Shown here: piece after piece, positions 34,470-46,315 of the stretch
Position numbering within the stretch: position 1 is the stretch's first letter
How the letters are laid out: every line of letters begins with the position of its first letter
Assembly (NCBI GenBank): GCA_019055375.1
Contig: JAHQIW010001903.1
Span: 1 to 64,000, forward strand
DNA from: Parelaphostrongylus tenuis
Lineage: Eukaryota; Nematoda; Chromadorea; Rhabditida; Metastrongylidae
Reading direction: 5' to 3'
Length of the DNA stretch: 64,000 nt
The notes under the pieces: model-generated
Told to the model about the DNA's origin: nothing
Database searches by the model: none
The model's input: the letters and a program-made list of their open reading frames with translations, nothing else
Position numbers and translations under genes: made by a program

Positions 34470-34731
34470 AGTTACCCCTTCTCGTCTTTTGCTAATCTCT
34501 GTAGATGCTCCAGTCCCCACACTAAGAGTTAGCGACGACGAACGCTTTATACTCTATGTGCAGTGAAGTTATGATATATTGAATATACTAGCCACGAGTA
34601 ATCAAGTGTACAACACTCTGTGTTGGTGAGTTTTTCACTGGACATAGAGTGTAAAGCATTCGTCCTCGCTAACTCTTAGTGTGGGGACTGGAGCACCCAC
34701 AGAGATTAGCAAAAGACGAGAAAGGATAACT

Positions 34732-34774
34732 GCCCGACTGACGAGATAGCACGATAGAAACACGTGTATCGGAC
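34732..34774 (+). ncRNA. Hammerhead ribozyme, right arm, stem II decayed
   Basis: Core CUGACGA (34738-34744), GAAA (34757-34760), stem III ACACGUGU and A at 34768 are intact. Stem I GCCCGA/UCGGAC has one mismatch. Stem II GAUA/GAUA has lost its closing G-C pair, so activity should be low or absent. Confidence 0.75.
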
Positions 34775-34849
34775 TCTATAAGTCAGCCCTCATTGACACA
34801 ACACTGGCATGCGTGGCTCATAAATGATTGCAAGGAATGTCGTCGAGTA

Positions 34850-36230
34850 ATTCCAAAAAATCGACAATGTTTTAACAACATCGATTTAATCACGAACTTT
34901 GAACATTCCATTAAAGTGACTATGAAAGCAATCACTGTCACCTCAGTTGTGGTCTTAACATCGTCCGCTGCACGTCCCCATATCGACGCTGCCGATTATA
35001 TAAACTCTGTCATTTTTGGGTCTCATGATAAGACCTAAGGCCTTATGCAGTAGTTTCTGCAGACATTTCAGGAACAGTTTTCCTTTGTCTTCTTCACAAA
35101 GGTGAATTTTCAAAAGTTTTCCCATTTCCCATTTGTCTCTTTATTCCTCGGTGTGATTCCCTCGTATAAAGCCTTGTTTCGGCTAAGATTGGTTTTTTGT
35201 CAACCTAAAAGATTTTCTGAATGAGAAAAGCTAATAACAACATCGAAGCTTAGCAAGCGCATTTCTCCTTCTCACACATTTGTTGCAAAAATCGCCTCAC
35301 AGCAAAAATTGCGTCGCTCTAGAACTCCGTAGACGGCAGCGCTTCAGTTAATGAAATGAAAGGACGGACGAACACGCGTTTTTTTTTATTTTAAACAGCT
35401 AACAACAATAAAAACGACAATAGCTCAACATCTGTTTCCATGTTCTATCCCATCAGTATTGTTTCATATAATCATACCGGCAAAATCGTTTTCAACTGGA
35501 TTCCCTGCATCACACAGTGTTCTTTCGAAGGTGTGCAGGATAGCGTGAGAAGAGGTGAAATAAGAACCACTAAGAAGTCAAAAAAAGAATAACTTTTGGG
35601 AATGAGAACAAATAAAAGTTGAACGAAAATTGCCAAACTAATGAAATTACTTAAATCACCACATTACTATTAGTACTAATTTCCAGTGCCTACCGTTCTT
35701 ATCGATGGAATTTTAGGGTACTTTTCGTTACTTGATATTGGATTTTACAGAAGTCCTTCTAGAATTGCGCTCACAATTTAGGCGTTTTTTTGATAGTCAA
35801 TAGCTTTACTTGAGGAAGTCGACACTTTATGTGGTAGGACCAGAAATCAGAAGGCGTGAACTTAATATAACCCATGCCATTTGAGGAAGTGGCGCTTCAC
35901 TAAAGATTTTGTTCAAGTGCTTTCTACACATTCATTATCATTCAACATTTTACATGCATCTTCAATTTTCAGTCTAAATTCTCGTGCCTCGGATGTAACT
36001 AGCAAAAAGCATGCTTTGTAAAATGTTGCTTCTAAACATGCGAGTTGGATACTCCTGGTATAAATGGAATATTCAAAAATACTACCAATACGGCGGCACT
36101 CAAGCATAAGCGCCCCATGCCACACCCCTTATTGCTTTGCGATATGTTTGATGCACATGATGTAGAATGTGTTCCTAGTTGAATCAACAATATTTGCAGA
36201 TCTTCAAAAGGCAAGATTGAGCCTTCCCAC
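34850..36230. other. No recognisable gene
   Basis: Short frames only; nothing identified. Confidence 0.4.
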
Positions 36231-36235
36231 ATAAC

Positions 36236-37021
36236 ATGACGGAAGATTCAAGCAATTCCCTTATGATTACGTTGCTAAGCACAATTTCGACAGCTTTGGG
36301 GTGCTGAGTAATGCCTGCAGTCAGGGTAACGAATTTGTATGGTATTAAAAATATTCTGAAACTCTGGAAGGATTTTACTATCTTCAATCAAGGTGAATTT
36401 ACATTCAAAATTTGTGCATACTCTAGGGCTGTCGCTTGGTGAAAGTATTTTGCGAAATAATAAGAATATAAGCTTAAAAGTTATTCAACTTAATCTATTT
36501 TTTGACTGACCACTGGAAACAACGAAGTTTTGCTCAGCGAATACTAGGACTTTCACCGCTATTGGTTTCACTATTTTATCCGTTGCCATTGTTTACACTG
36601 ATATGACTTCGGATTCTTCTCAGAATCCTGGCAATGCAAGTCATAGGGGAGGAACTCATGCATTTGTTTTACGTCTTGTAATGCAAATAGTGAGTTTCAA
36701 ACCCTAGATTTCATGTATTTTTCTCTTTTACGAGTATTAAAGAAAGGCATTTGAAAGGAGATTCAATTTTTTAGAGAGCACATCAGCTTTCAAGTGCTAG
36801 GATAGCCTAATAGCCTCTCATGATTGATTGAAAACAAGTTCGAGTAAACTCTTTGAACTATTAAGGGAAACTTTGTTCTTCGTATATGATGTTCATGGAA
36901 GCCAAGCTCGTAGCACACTTCTACCTGATGCTGTCATCACGGCTATTTTGGGTCAACTTGATGTTAAGATTAGTTACAAACCAATGTCAGATAGTTGTTC
37001 GTGCTTCAGACAAGGACAAAG
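36236..37021 (+). pseudogene. Secreted-protein family, copy D (three decayed exons)
   Basis: Remains of exon 1 (36236-36325) read MITLLSTISTALGC and then an in-frame TGA where the family has GVMPAG. Exon 2 (36538-36689) has FTAIGFTILSVAIVYTDMT and LRLVMQI, with good AG and GT flanks. Exon 3 (about 36882-37021) has GSQARSTLLPDAVITAILGQ, but its acceptor AG is lost. Exons 4 and 5 were not found downstream. The divergence resembles copy E more than A or C (VKIxYxPM block). A clear pseudogene. Confidence 0.8.
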
Positions 37022-37029
37022 GTAGGTCT

Positions 37030-38015
37030 TCAATATTGAACGTCCATTTCGAAGATGCAAAGTAAAATATAGCATTCATTTGAGAGCGGCACAGTGTTTA
37101 TCTCTTTAAGACGAACAATCTGTCAGCCTCTGCTTCTATTAAGTAAACCAATGTTTTTCTTTGATGTTTATTATTCCCTAAACACAACATCAATTTCCTT
37201 GAACTTGATAGAATTGCTTTAGAATGTGAGCAAAACAATGCAGTGGCAAGCGAATCAAAGCCTTTAGCCTGTCGCCTGATAGCAGCAATAAATCGGTAAA
37301 TTATAGGGGTGGTGATCAGATTGTGCATAACAGATTACATTGAAGCACTCAATGTGACGGATTCAAATTTAGAGTTTTCTATATAAAAATCTTGAAAACC
37401 TGTAAATAAAATCAAAGGAGAAGGACTCCTCTTTGCTCACACTTTGACGCAAAATTGTATCATTGCTGGTACAAAACAAATTTTTGAAACTGACTGTGCA
37501 GCTACACTTCAGAGCTTCATCCAAAAATTCTGCCGGAAAATGGTCATGTCTGGTATGTGGAGCTGACTGAATGACATAGAGAAAAGACTATTTTTTGGAC
37601 TGATAATTTAAGATATTCGAAGCCCGGTCCGTGTCGAATTTTCAACACAAATGTGTGTTTCTTCAAGGATATTTTCCATTATAGCTTTGGAAATCGGTTG
37701 ATAAAAATAAAAACAAAAACTTCCGCATCGTGTAAATTGACTTTTGTAAGCAGTGCTATAGAGTGGAGTTTTCTCAAGAGTATGCTCATGAGCAAACGAT
37801 GAAGCATTCAAAACCAAGCACATATTTTATAAAGTAAATCCACAATTGATGTAAGGAATTTGTTGATTTTTACCGATGATTTTATAGAAAAGTATTTTGA
37901 AGCTTCAAGGCCAAAAGTAACTGATAAAAATCCAGTAATTATTCTAATGAGAACGCTCTCTTCTAAAAATCTTAGAAATGTAATTGACAAGATTTCATTG
38001 AATTTAACACGTCTG
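37030..38015. other. No recognisable gene
   Basis: AT-rich with short frames; nothing identified. Confidence 0.4.
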
Positions 38016-38018
38016 CTT

Positions 38019-38705
38019 TGTCCCATTCACGCTCAACTGAACGACAATCTTCGAACTGCTCCAGTTACGTCTATCTAGGTCATGAAATCAACATGATGAA
38101 CGACCTAGCTCCAGAGTTGAGCAGGAGGAAACGAGCGGCTTGGGGAACATTCAAGAGCATCGAAGATGTAGTGAAGAGGACAAAGAACATCCAGACTCCG
38201 TGCCCACCTTTTCGACTCTACAATTATCCCTGCCCTAACGTATGCAGCAGAAACCTGGTCGCTACGAAAGCAGGATGAAAGATCACTGGAGTTATCGAAC
38301 GCGCAGTCGAAAGGTTGATGCTAGGAGTATTCCGTATCTCGCAAATGAGAGAAAGGATCTGAAGTTCCGACCTACGTCAACGATCGAAAATCAGAGGCGC
38401 CGTTCTACACGCCAGAATATTGAAAATAAGGTGGGCGGGACACGTGATGCGCTTCAACGACAACCGATGGACGAGAGCCGTTACCGACTGGATTCCTCGG
38501 GACGTCAAGCGCTCTAAAGGAAGACCACTGACCCGTTGGTCCGATTTCTTCACGAAAGCGACAGAAGAAAGATATGACGCTCAGCGAATCCCTAGAGCAA
38601 GGAGGACCCACTGGGCTACTCTTGCACGCGATAGGAAAAAATGGAAGAGTTGTTGTTACCCGCTCGAGTCACTCGACGATCAACTGGACGACAAGTGATA
38701 CAGGT
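38019..38705 (+). mobile_element. RTE 3' fragment, frameshifted
   Basis: Nucleotide-level match to the C-terminal half of the 3590-4850 fragment, on the opposite strand. It starts at CCCATTCACGCTCAAC. Protein pieces include SYVYLGHEINMMNDLAPELS, RAAWGTFKSIEDVVKRTKNI, then after frame changes KIRWAGHVMRFNDNRW. It ends at AAGTGATACAGGTGA. 5'-truncated, with at least two frameshifts. Confidence 0.88.
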
Positions 38706-41700
38706 GAACACGTTTGCGAAAATAAGCAGCCGACAAAACAGAAGTCATTGTCCTTCTGGCGGTTTATTCCATCCAATAAAGCTTTTTTTCCTATGCTGTT
38801 GCCAGGATCGCAAGAAGTTTTACCTTCACATCTCCTAATTTAGTAATTCAGAAAAAACAGTTGTTGCGAGCAAGTTCGTTTTGTTTGCGATCATAGACTG
38901 CTGTAGGCTCTAAAGAATACTAGCAGTTACTTTTTGACCTAAGCCTGGTGACTTCTATAAATTAAATACAGAATTTTCTCCCACTTCACCGAATTCAACT
39001 TAATTTGGCAACGCGCACTAGCAACGCAAAAGAGACCTTCTCTGGACCGCCGATTCCCATCATTGCAACCCTGCAGAGGGTCAAAGTTCGGCAAAACTAT
39101 ACTACTCAAGAAGAAGCTGTTGTCAAAGCCAAAGATGAAGCACCTTTTCTAAAGAACAACAAGATGGGCTAAATATTCGCTATAAATAGATTTTTCTTTT
39201 CCAAAGCTGACGTGAATAAATTCCAGAAGGGTGGCGGAAAGAAGAAAGGAAAATCCGGCTCCTTCATGACTGTGTCCATACTATACCCAGAGCCGCTTAA
39301 CAACCTAATAAATATGCTCAATGAAGTGCTCCTCCATTTCTTCCGATGTATCATTACTAACAAAAAAAAAGCTTCTGGTGTGACTGATGCTGCAAGCATT
39401 ACCTGCTGCCAAGGAGGCCAAGTCGGACGATGATAAGAAGAAGTGTGCTGGAGCAATCATGTCAAAGCTGGTGAATGATGGTAGCCATCACTGAGGAAAT
39501 GTTCCGTATCGGACTTACCAAAGTTTTCTTCAAGACAGGAATTTTAGCGCATCTTAAAGATCTTCGTGATGAAAAACTTGGCTGAATCATGACCGGATTC
39601 CAAGCCCACCAAGCCCAAACCCGTTGCATTTGGACTGGCGGATCAAAAACGAAATATGAAACGATGAGCGGGTCTGCTGATATTCCAAGGAATGTCCACT
39701 CATGTTGCACTCTTAGAAACTCGAATGGCTTAAGTTGTATGGAAAAATCAAGCCCATCCTCAAATCTGGAAAAGAAGCTAAAGAGATGGAAAAGCTAAAT
39801 GAAAGTGTCAAACTCTTGAAGAAAGTCTTGCTAAAGTGGAGAAGCTATGCAAAGAACTTGAAGACAGTATGACTGATTATTGAAAGAGAAGAACAGTCTA
39901 TTCACTGATCTCGAAAGCACCAACAGACAACTTTCCGATGCTGAGGAGCGCCTAGCTAAACTCCAAGTTTTCAAGTCAGACGCCAAAAACAAGTTGCTGT
40001 AAGTAAAATCTAGTGCTTTCTAAGTAGGGCAAGAGACCTAAACCTGAGCTCAATTCGGACAACAAATAAAATTACTTTTGACGGAAATTTAACAACCGTC
40101 TCGCCGATCAAGAAGACCGCAACGCTGATAATATGCGGGCGAAGAAGAATGTAGAATCTGAAATAGAGTCATTGAAGAAGCAAATCCAAGTATTTGAGAT
40201 GAGCTTAGAAGAGTCGTATCAGAGAAACAATCCAAAGATTTTCAGATTTGCTCGTTCCGGGACGAAATGCAGCAACAGGATGCAGTCATAGCAAAGTTTA
40301 ATAAACAGAAGAAACTCTAAGCAGAATTCAATCGTAAATTGATGGAAGATCTACAGTCCGAAGAGGGCAAATCAAACCACACCCAACAAGGTGGAAGCTA
40401 AACTCGAGCAGGCTTTGTATCTTGGAAGAAGGCTGTGAACGCAAAAAACGAGTTCATGCTGATCTATAAGCAAAAGCGAAAAGTAGAGGGAAAGCTGAAA
40501 ATCGCTCAAGAAAATATTAATGAAGCTGCCCAACAAAGTCACGATATACAAAACAATCTAAAAAAACAGGGCGAATTGCACTCTGTGAGAAGCAGTCGCG
40601 AATATAAACAAACTCTAGTTAGCAAGGTCCAACGTCAAATCGAAGAGAGACATAGTCGTGTTTCTGAGCTAGAAGAAGAGCTTGAAGGTGAACGCCAATC
40701 TCGTTTTAAGGCTGACAGAGCCAAGTTTGATTGCCAGAGAGAACTTGAGGAGCTCGGTGTTTGTCTAGATGAGCAAGGTGGTGCTACCACTGCTAAAAAT
40801 GAGTAAAATGAAAAGCGTGAAGCAGAATTAGCTAAGTCGTCACGACTTGGGGGAAGCAAACATGAGCAACCAAAAACCAACTCGGTGAACTGCGCAAAAG
40901 CATACCGACGCTGTTGCTGAGTTGACATATCAGCTTGACCAGGTGCAAGAACAGAAGGCCAAGATTGAGAAAGAAGAAATCCAGGCTAGCAGTGAAGCTG
41001 AGGATCTGGCCGTTCAATTGGACTCTGAGGTCTCAGCCAAACTTAACAACGAAAAACTTGCCAAGCAATTCGAACTTCAGCTGACATAATGCAAACTAAA
41101 TGCGATGAACAAGCTCGTCAACTTAAAGACCTTGCCTCTTTGAAAGTACGCATCCAAAGCGAGAACGGTTAACTTCATCGTCAGCTGGAAGATGCAGAGT
41201 CTCAGATGGACCATTTCTCACGCTTGAGGAGTCAGCTCATTGGCCAGCTTGAAGAAGGTCGCCGTACTGCTGATGAGGAAGCTCGTGATCGCCAGATGCC
41301 CTCGCTGCCCAAGCTCAGAATTACCATCATGAGGCTGAACAACTCCAAGAAAGTCTTGAAAAGGAGATTGAGTCCAAAACGAGGTGCTGCGGCAATTAAG
41401 CTAAGCTAATGCAAAAATCCAGTAGTGGAAAGCGCGAATCAAAGGTAAAGGTTTCACTCAAGCTGATAAACTTGAAGATGCAAAAAACGCCAGGCACAAA
41501 AGATCAGCGAGTTGCAAGAAAGGCTAGACGCAGCCAACTTCAAGGGTGTCTCTCTAGAGAACACTAAGAGTAGATTAGTGGGAGATCTTGATGATGTGCA
41601 GGTCGATGTAGAGCGAGCAAATGCGTTCGCTAATTTACTGGAAAAGGAACAGAAAGGCTTTGGCAAAGTCATCGACGAGTGGTGAAAGAAGACCGATGAC

Positions 41701-43490
41701 TTGCTTGCAGAACTTGGCAGTGCTCAGAGGGATGCTAAAAATAAATTCATTATTGCTCACGGCAAAGAACGCTCTAGAAGAATTACATAAAGTTGTTGAG
41801 GGCCTACGTCGCCAGAATAAGAGCTCAAGTCAGGGAGTCAAGGACCTTACTGACCAACTTGGTGGGGAAGTCGATCAGTTCACGAAGTGCAGAAGATAAT
41901 CCGCCGTCTTGAGATTGAGAAAGAGGAGTTGCAATATGCTCTCGACGATTCAGGGGTAGCCCTAGAAGTAGAGGAAAGCAAGTTGCTCCATGCACAAATA
42001 GAAGTATCGCAACTTCGCTCAGAGATCGAAAAGCGCATTCAAGAAAAAGAAGAGGTATTTGAAAACACTCGCAAAAACCATCAGCAAGCTATGGATTCAA
42101 TGCAAGCCACACTCGAGACTGAAACCAAAGGAAAGAGTGAGTTGGCTCAGAGTAAAGGAAAAGCTTGAAGCAGATATCACTGAACTTGTGATTGCTCTCG
42201 ATCATGCAAACAAGGCAAACACCGATGCACAAAAATCTGAAGCGTTACCAAGAATAGATCCGCGAGTTACAACTGCAGGTTGAGGAAGAGCAACGCCACC
42301 GAGATGACACCCGCGAGCAGTTTTTCAAGTGCCGAAAAGAGGGCTTCACTACTGTAATCAGAAGAAGAGAAACTGTTGGTGGCTAACGAAGCAGCTGAAC
42401 AAGCACGTAAGCAGGCTGAGTAAGAAGCCAACGACGCACAGCGATCAAGCGAAAGAAGCCTCCGGACAAGCTGCATCGCTAAGCGCTATGAAGAGAAAAC
42501 TGGGGTCGAAATTTAAACCTTGCACGTTAGTTTCTTTTATATTCAAATAATGTAGGTAAACCAAAGTGGTCAGCAAAGTTCTCACAATTATGAATTGTTC
42601 GGTTCAAAACATTCTCTGCTCTCATTACACTCTGAAAATAGATACACATCGCAGTCCTCACAGTGTGCATTTTCACTCTACAAGAGGGCTCCAAAAAAAT
42701 AAGTCTCACTCATAATGTGGAAAAAGCGCTCTATAGGTTGATTTGGATGAAACTCTCAACGAGTACAAGGCTTTTGAACAGCGCAGCCAGAAGCTGATGC
42801 CAACCGTCTGGCCGAAGAACTTCGCCAAGAACAAGAACACTCAATGAAAACTGAGCGAGTGCGCAAGGCCTGAACAGCAGCTGAATGAGATGCAAGTTCG
42901 TCTGGATGAAGGCAAAACTGCTGTATTGGAAGGAGGAAAGAAGGTAAACGTTCAAAAAGTATGATTTTCGAGAAGTTTATTCTATCGAAAACACTAACGT
43001 TATTGCCAAACTGGGACCACAAGTGCTTGAGGCTGAGTCAGAGCAGGACGCTGAACAGCGTCGATACCAAGAGGCTAATAAAAATCACTGTAAAGCCGAT
43101 TGCCGAGTTCGCCAACTTCAGTTCCAGGTGAACATTCGTTCTTTGATTCATTTACCCCGGGAAAAAATGTTTGCATAAATCAATGTAACTCTTCAAGTCG
43201 ATGAAGACAAACAAAACTTTGAAAGTCTGCAGGATCTCACAAATGAGTTGCATAACAAGTGGAAAACCAAAAGCGCCAGATAGAAGAAGCGGTGAGCTCA
43301 ATCCATTTCCCAGTTTTTCAGCTGTTTTCTTGAAGCCAAACATTTTTACCCAAAGCTACTAATACAAAAAGCGGTAAAGTGACTTTGAATATTGATTCAT
43401 AAAATCGACTGCTTTTTGAAAACCTTGCAGTAAACATTCAAAATGATTCCAAAAAAAAATGTCTAAAGCCTAAACGGGGTTGGTACGCCA

Positions 43491-43539
43491 GTGCCATACA
43501 CCGGTGTTTCGGAGGCTTCGGCATCCTCGTCAGTGACAC
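43491..43539 (-). ncRNA. Hammerhead ribozyme, family I
   Basis: Stem I is GUGUCA (complement of 43534-43539) with UGGCAC (complement of 43491-43496), 6 pairs including one G-U. Core CUGACGA is the complement of 43527-43533. Stem II is GGA/UCC plus GC/GC around a CGAA loop with one U-C mismatch (43511-43526). GAAA is at 43507-43510. Palindromic stem III is ACACCGGUGU (43498-43507) and A17 is at 43497. All invariant core bases are present. Confidence 0.85.
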
Positions 43540-43570
43540 CCGCCCCTGCACTGTAACAGGAGGAGCGCAT

Positions 43571-43612
43571 GTGGTGATGGCATAGTGTACAATGACACTG
43601 GTCCATCACCAC
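43571..43612 (+). repeat. Conserved hairpin in family I
   Basis: GTGGTGATGG pairs perfectly with CCATCACCAC, and inside it AGTGT pairs with ACACT. The same hairpin is at 46087-46128 and, less perfectly, at 46448-46489. Confidence 0.6.
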
Positions 43613-43620
43613 TTTTCAGT

Positions 43621-43650
43621 CGAAACCTCCAAAACACCGGTGTATGGCCC
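43621..43650 (+). ncRNA. 3' half of a hammerhead motif, right arm
   Basis: CCUCC, AAAA (for GAAA), then the stem III palindrome and UGGCCC remain. The CUGANGA half is deleted, so it cannot self-cleave in cis. Confidence 0.6.
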
Positions 43651-43919
43651 TGGCGTACCAACCTCGTTTAAGCTTTAGACATTCTTTTTTTTGTTTCATT
43701 TTGACTTCGAATAAAAGACAATGTGAACGCAGTGACTTTCATTACACTGCAGAACTTTCAGGAAGAGGTGGCAAATGCCAATCTGCAGAAGTATCGGCAA
43801 ATCTAGCATCAACGTGAAGATGCCGAAGAGCGTGCTGATGTAGCCAAGAACTCCCTATCGAAAATGATGGTCAAGGCTCGGTCGAGCGCCTCTACGGCTC
43901 CTAACGGTCTTTAGAAATC

Positions 43920-45335
43920 ATTGTCTGCAAAGGTGATGCGATCACCTTCTTGTTCTCGAGTTAGCGACTTCTAAGTAGTTCGATCTGAGGTCATCTCATC
44001 TGGTTATCAAGCGTATTTGGTGAAATTTAGCAAGATATCTATACTTCTTTAGTAGACTATAGTCTTGTTGAATAGTTTCCATCGATTTCACAGGTTGTTC
44101 ATATTCCGAGGCACGGTGACAAAATCAATGTCACTGTTAAGTGTTATTACAATCGTCTAAATTAATGTGTAGAAATACGCATCTATGCGAGTCAGAGAAG
44201 TAACAGAATAAACAGAATTTATGTCACCGATTTTATCCCTCAATTGACTCACCCAAAAAACAACAAAAAAATCATGATGGAAGGAAAACATTCAAACAAT
44301 GATAATAAGTGACAGATGGTCTTTAGTCTATTCTCTGTTGTAGTAGAACTTCTTATACAGTCACACAGTGATCAAAAAATATTGATTTTTACGACAGTAA
44401 TAAACAGACAATTATGAATACAACGAAATAGCCAACAGTAAAAAAACGATTTTCACAGATTTGTTCATTTGGCTCAAAAAATAATGACTTTAAACTTTGT
44501 GCGCCTTGATATTTCCATAATCGCGAGACAACAGAACGCAAAAGTTTACAACACCAAATGGATTATGTTTATAAAAAGATGATGTAAAAACAACACAAAA
44601 CAATATTTTCAGCATCGGAACACACATTCACGTTATAGCTGGGGAAGAAAAAGGCGAGTTGAAGTAATACACAATATTTTATTTTATACTCATAAAACAG
44701 AACAAAAGACAAAAACTATGCTTTCTATGTGGTTGTAAAACAAAGCTGCTTATAGGGAATTGTTTATTGCAAACTTTTTGCTGATAATAATTCCTGCAAT
44801 TAGTCCAAACAGAGCAACACTATGTAACACATGATCAAAGTCGTCCTTTAAATTATCAGATGTTCCAGATGGATGAAGACGCGACGCATGAAGAACACAT
44901 CACTTCCATAAGCGAGCATTGGACTAGTAGATTCAAGTTCAAAAGCGCTAAAACTATCAAAAATCTGAAACAACGGTTAGAAGAAAAAATAAAAGTATGC
45001 TATGCCTTCAAATATGTGCAGATATTTGATACATAAGATATAAAATGACGCATTTCGCACATCTTATGTTGCTTTATTTTAATCCTCTCGCAGTGTTTTT
45101 TTTCACTGTGCAGAATCCGGCAATTCTAGCATTAGTCGTTACTTCTATTCTTCTTAAACACTCTCGAATACTAGTTCAGCGCGTCTCCTTGCAATTTAGA
45201 TGATAGCCAAACTGTCTTGTTCCATACAACAATTCTTAATGACTGTCGCGGTGCTGGGAGATTAAGGGTTAGGTCACAATCTGTCTTAAATGTATATTTT
45301 TTACTGTGCTGGTTGATGATATAGCTTTAAAACTT
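43920..45335. other. No recognisable gene
   Basis: AT-rich sequence downstream of the myosin pseudogene. A block near 45080-45250 (TTTTTTTCACTGTG, then AATCTCCTTGCAAT-like sequence) resembles parts of the 12.8-kb and 15.5-kb tandem units. No gene. Confidence 0.4.
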
Positions 45336-45339
45336 TTCC

Positions 45340-45935
45340 TTACAAGCTTAACACAAAGTTTTTATAATCGAATTTATTTACACAGCCGATGTTTCGGCGG
45401 TTTCGCCTTCTTGAGAGTCTGGAATGATCAGATTGTCCACAACCCCGTTAGCCAATCACCACCACTATTTCGACAGAAAAAGAAACCCAAACGTAGATTT
45501 CAATCGTATGAGCGCATAACAAATTTTGACATACTCACCGCTTTTATGAGTCCTCTTCCACTAAGTGTTCGAGTGAAAACCAATCGTGCAGAGATTACAT
45601 ACATTGTGAATGCACTTTACACATCAAAATGAAGCCTTATTGCTGTGTTATATCACTTTTGATTATTAAGCATTCTTCCACCAACGGTTCACGTTTACAT
45701 TGGTGGAGTTCATACAAAGGACTTCCAAAATTCTTGCTCGCTGGGGCTCAAAGTTCTTGTGCGAAGAGTGTGAGTTCAACATTGAAATGTTCCCCGTTAT
45801 GCGCCTGTGTCCCATTGAAGCCTAGTGGAATACTTCGATTAGCAGTAAGCTCGTCAGCTACGTGTTCTTTTATGCGGAAGCAAAGTAGCCTACTCGTTTC
45901 GCCGACCTATTGAGTTGACAAAGAATTCTGAGGAC
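45340..45935 (-). mobile_element. PLE 3' fragment with GIY-YIG end
   Basis: The minus strand near 45910-45740 reads IGETSRLLCFRIKEHVADEL and then GFNGTQAHNGEHFNVELTLF. This is the C-terminal part of a PLE GIY-YIG endonuclease. The RT was not seen. The element's outer end lies near 45340 with an HHR-like motif. A family I element starts about 30 bp to the right. Confidence 0.7.
45375..45425 (-). ncRNA. PLE 3'-end hammerhead-like remnant
   Basis: The minus strand reads CUCAAGA, then an extra A, then GGCG/CGCC around AAAC, then GAAA, then a weak stem III. The core is altered. Confidence 0.5.
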
Positions 45936-45992
45936 TTTCGTTTTTCCAAAAAAAAAATTATTGTTTTCAGCCTAAACGAGGTTGGTACGCAA

Positions 45993-46041
45993 GGGTCATA
46001 CACCGGTGTTTCGGAGGTTTCGTGCTCCTCTTCAGTGACCC
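45993..46041 (-). ncRNA. Hammerhead ribozyme, canonical (family I)
   Basis: Stem I GGGUCA (complement of 46036-46041) pairs perfectly with UGACCC (complement of 45993-45998). The core is CUGAAGA (complement of 46029-46035). Stem II is GGAG/CUCC with loop CACGAAAC (46013-46028). GAAA is at 46009-46012. Stem III is ACACCGGUGU (46000-46009) and A17 is at 45999. Every invariant base and every pair is present, making it the best family I candidate for activity. Confidence 0.88.
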
Positions 46042-46266
46042 CCGCCCCACATTAAGCCCTGCATTGTAGCAAGGAGGGAGGCGTATGTGGTGATGGCATA
46101 GTGTACAATGACACTGGTCCATCACCACTTTCAGTCGATGGATTTCGGCTGGTAGACCAAAGTAAATCCATGTGATCGGCTGTTTTTGAAAACTCGTAAT
46201 AAGCATTCGAAATAATTCCAAAAAAAAATTTATGTTTTTAGCCTAAACGAGGGCGATGTGGGGCGG

Positions 46267-46315
46267 GGGTCACTGACGAGGAGACCGAAACCTCCGAAAG
46301 ACCGGTGTATGACCC
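46267..46315 (+). ncRNA. Hammerhead ribozyme, middle unit
   Basis: Stem I is GGGUCA (46267-46272)/UGACCC (46310-46315), perfect. Core CUGACGA is at 46273-46279, stem II GGAG/CUCC at 46280-46295 and GAAA at 46296-46299. Stem III reads AGACCGGUGU with one mismatch. The cleavage-site A is at 46309. Confidence 0.82.

Larger units (their letters stand above)
34366..34844. mobile_element. Palindromic ribozyme element, family II (best copy)
   Basis: Two inverted arms of about 200 nt (34366-34562 and 34644-34844) enclose a spacer of about 80 nt. Outer ends are GCAATCATTTTTGAGCCACG and its near complement. Each arm holds an HHR motif about 60-110 nt from the outer end, oriented outward: minus on the left, plus on the right. 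The spacer contains CTAGCCACGAG, which is also at the edge of the S2 elements. Confidence 0.85.
43461..43680. mobile_element. Palindromic ribozyme element, family I (in a myosin pseudogene intron)
   Basis: Inverted ends GTCTAAAGC at 43461 and its complement at 43680. The arms continue through GAGGTTGGTACGCCA-type sequence into HHR motifs. The right arm has lost the 5' half of its ribozyme. The central part holds a 42-nt hairpin at 43571-43612. Confidence 0.82.
39200..43916 (+). pseudogene. Muscle myosin heavy-chain pseudogene (3' two-thirds)
   Basis: Recognisable order of myosin II parts. The loop 2 region has a Gly/Lys run then [11 protein letters not shown] (39222-39300) and HFFRCIITN. The converter/lever start [16 protein letters not shown] is near 39493-39540. 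[12 protein letters not shown] is followed by a stop. An IQ/hinge block with KLYGKIKPILKSG comes next, then about 4 kb of coiled-coil rod. The rod includes KRKVEGKLKIAQENI, LEEELEGERQSRFKADRAK and [17 protein letters not shown]. It ends in EERADVAKNSLSKM and RSSASTAPNG plus a stop near 43916. At least a dozen stops and frameshifts are present. Intron-like interruptions (about 40000-40090, 42525-42735, 42945-42995, 43125-43198, 43290-43763) show that it is a duplicated genomic copy, not a retrocopy. The motor N-terminus is missing. The parent is probably a nematode body-wall type myosin. Confidence 0.88.

Noticed and set aside
39200..43916. Functional myosin gene split by sequencing errors
   Set aside because: Stops, frame changes and lost exon parts are spread along the whole length, and the motor N-terminus is absent. 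Neighbouring genes A and E read cleanly, arguing against general sequence noise.
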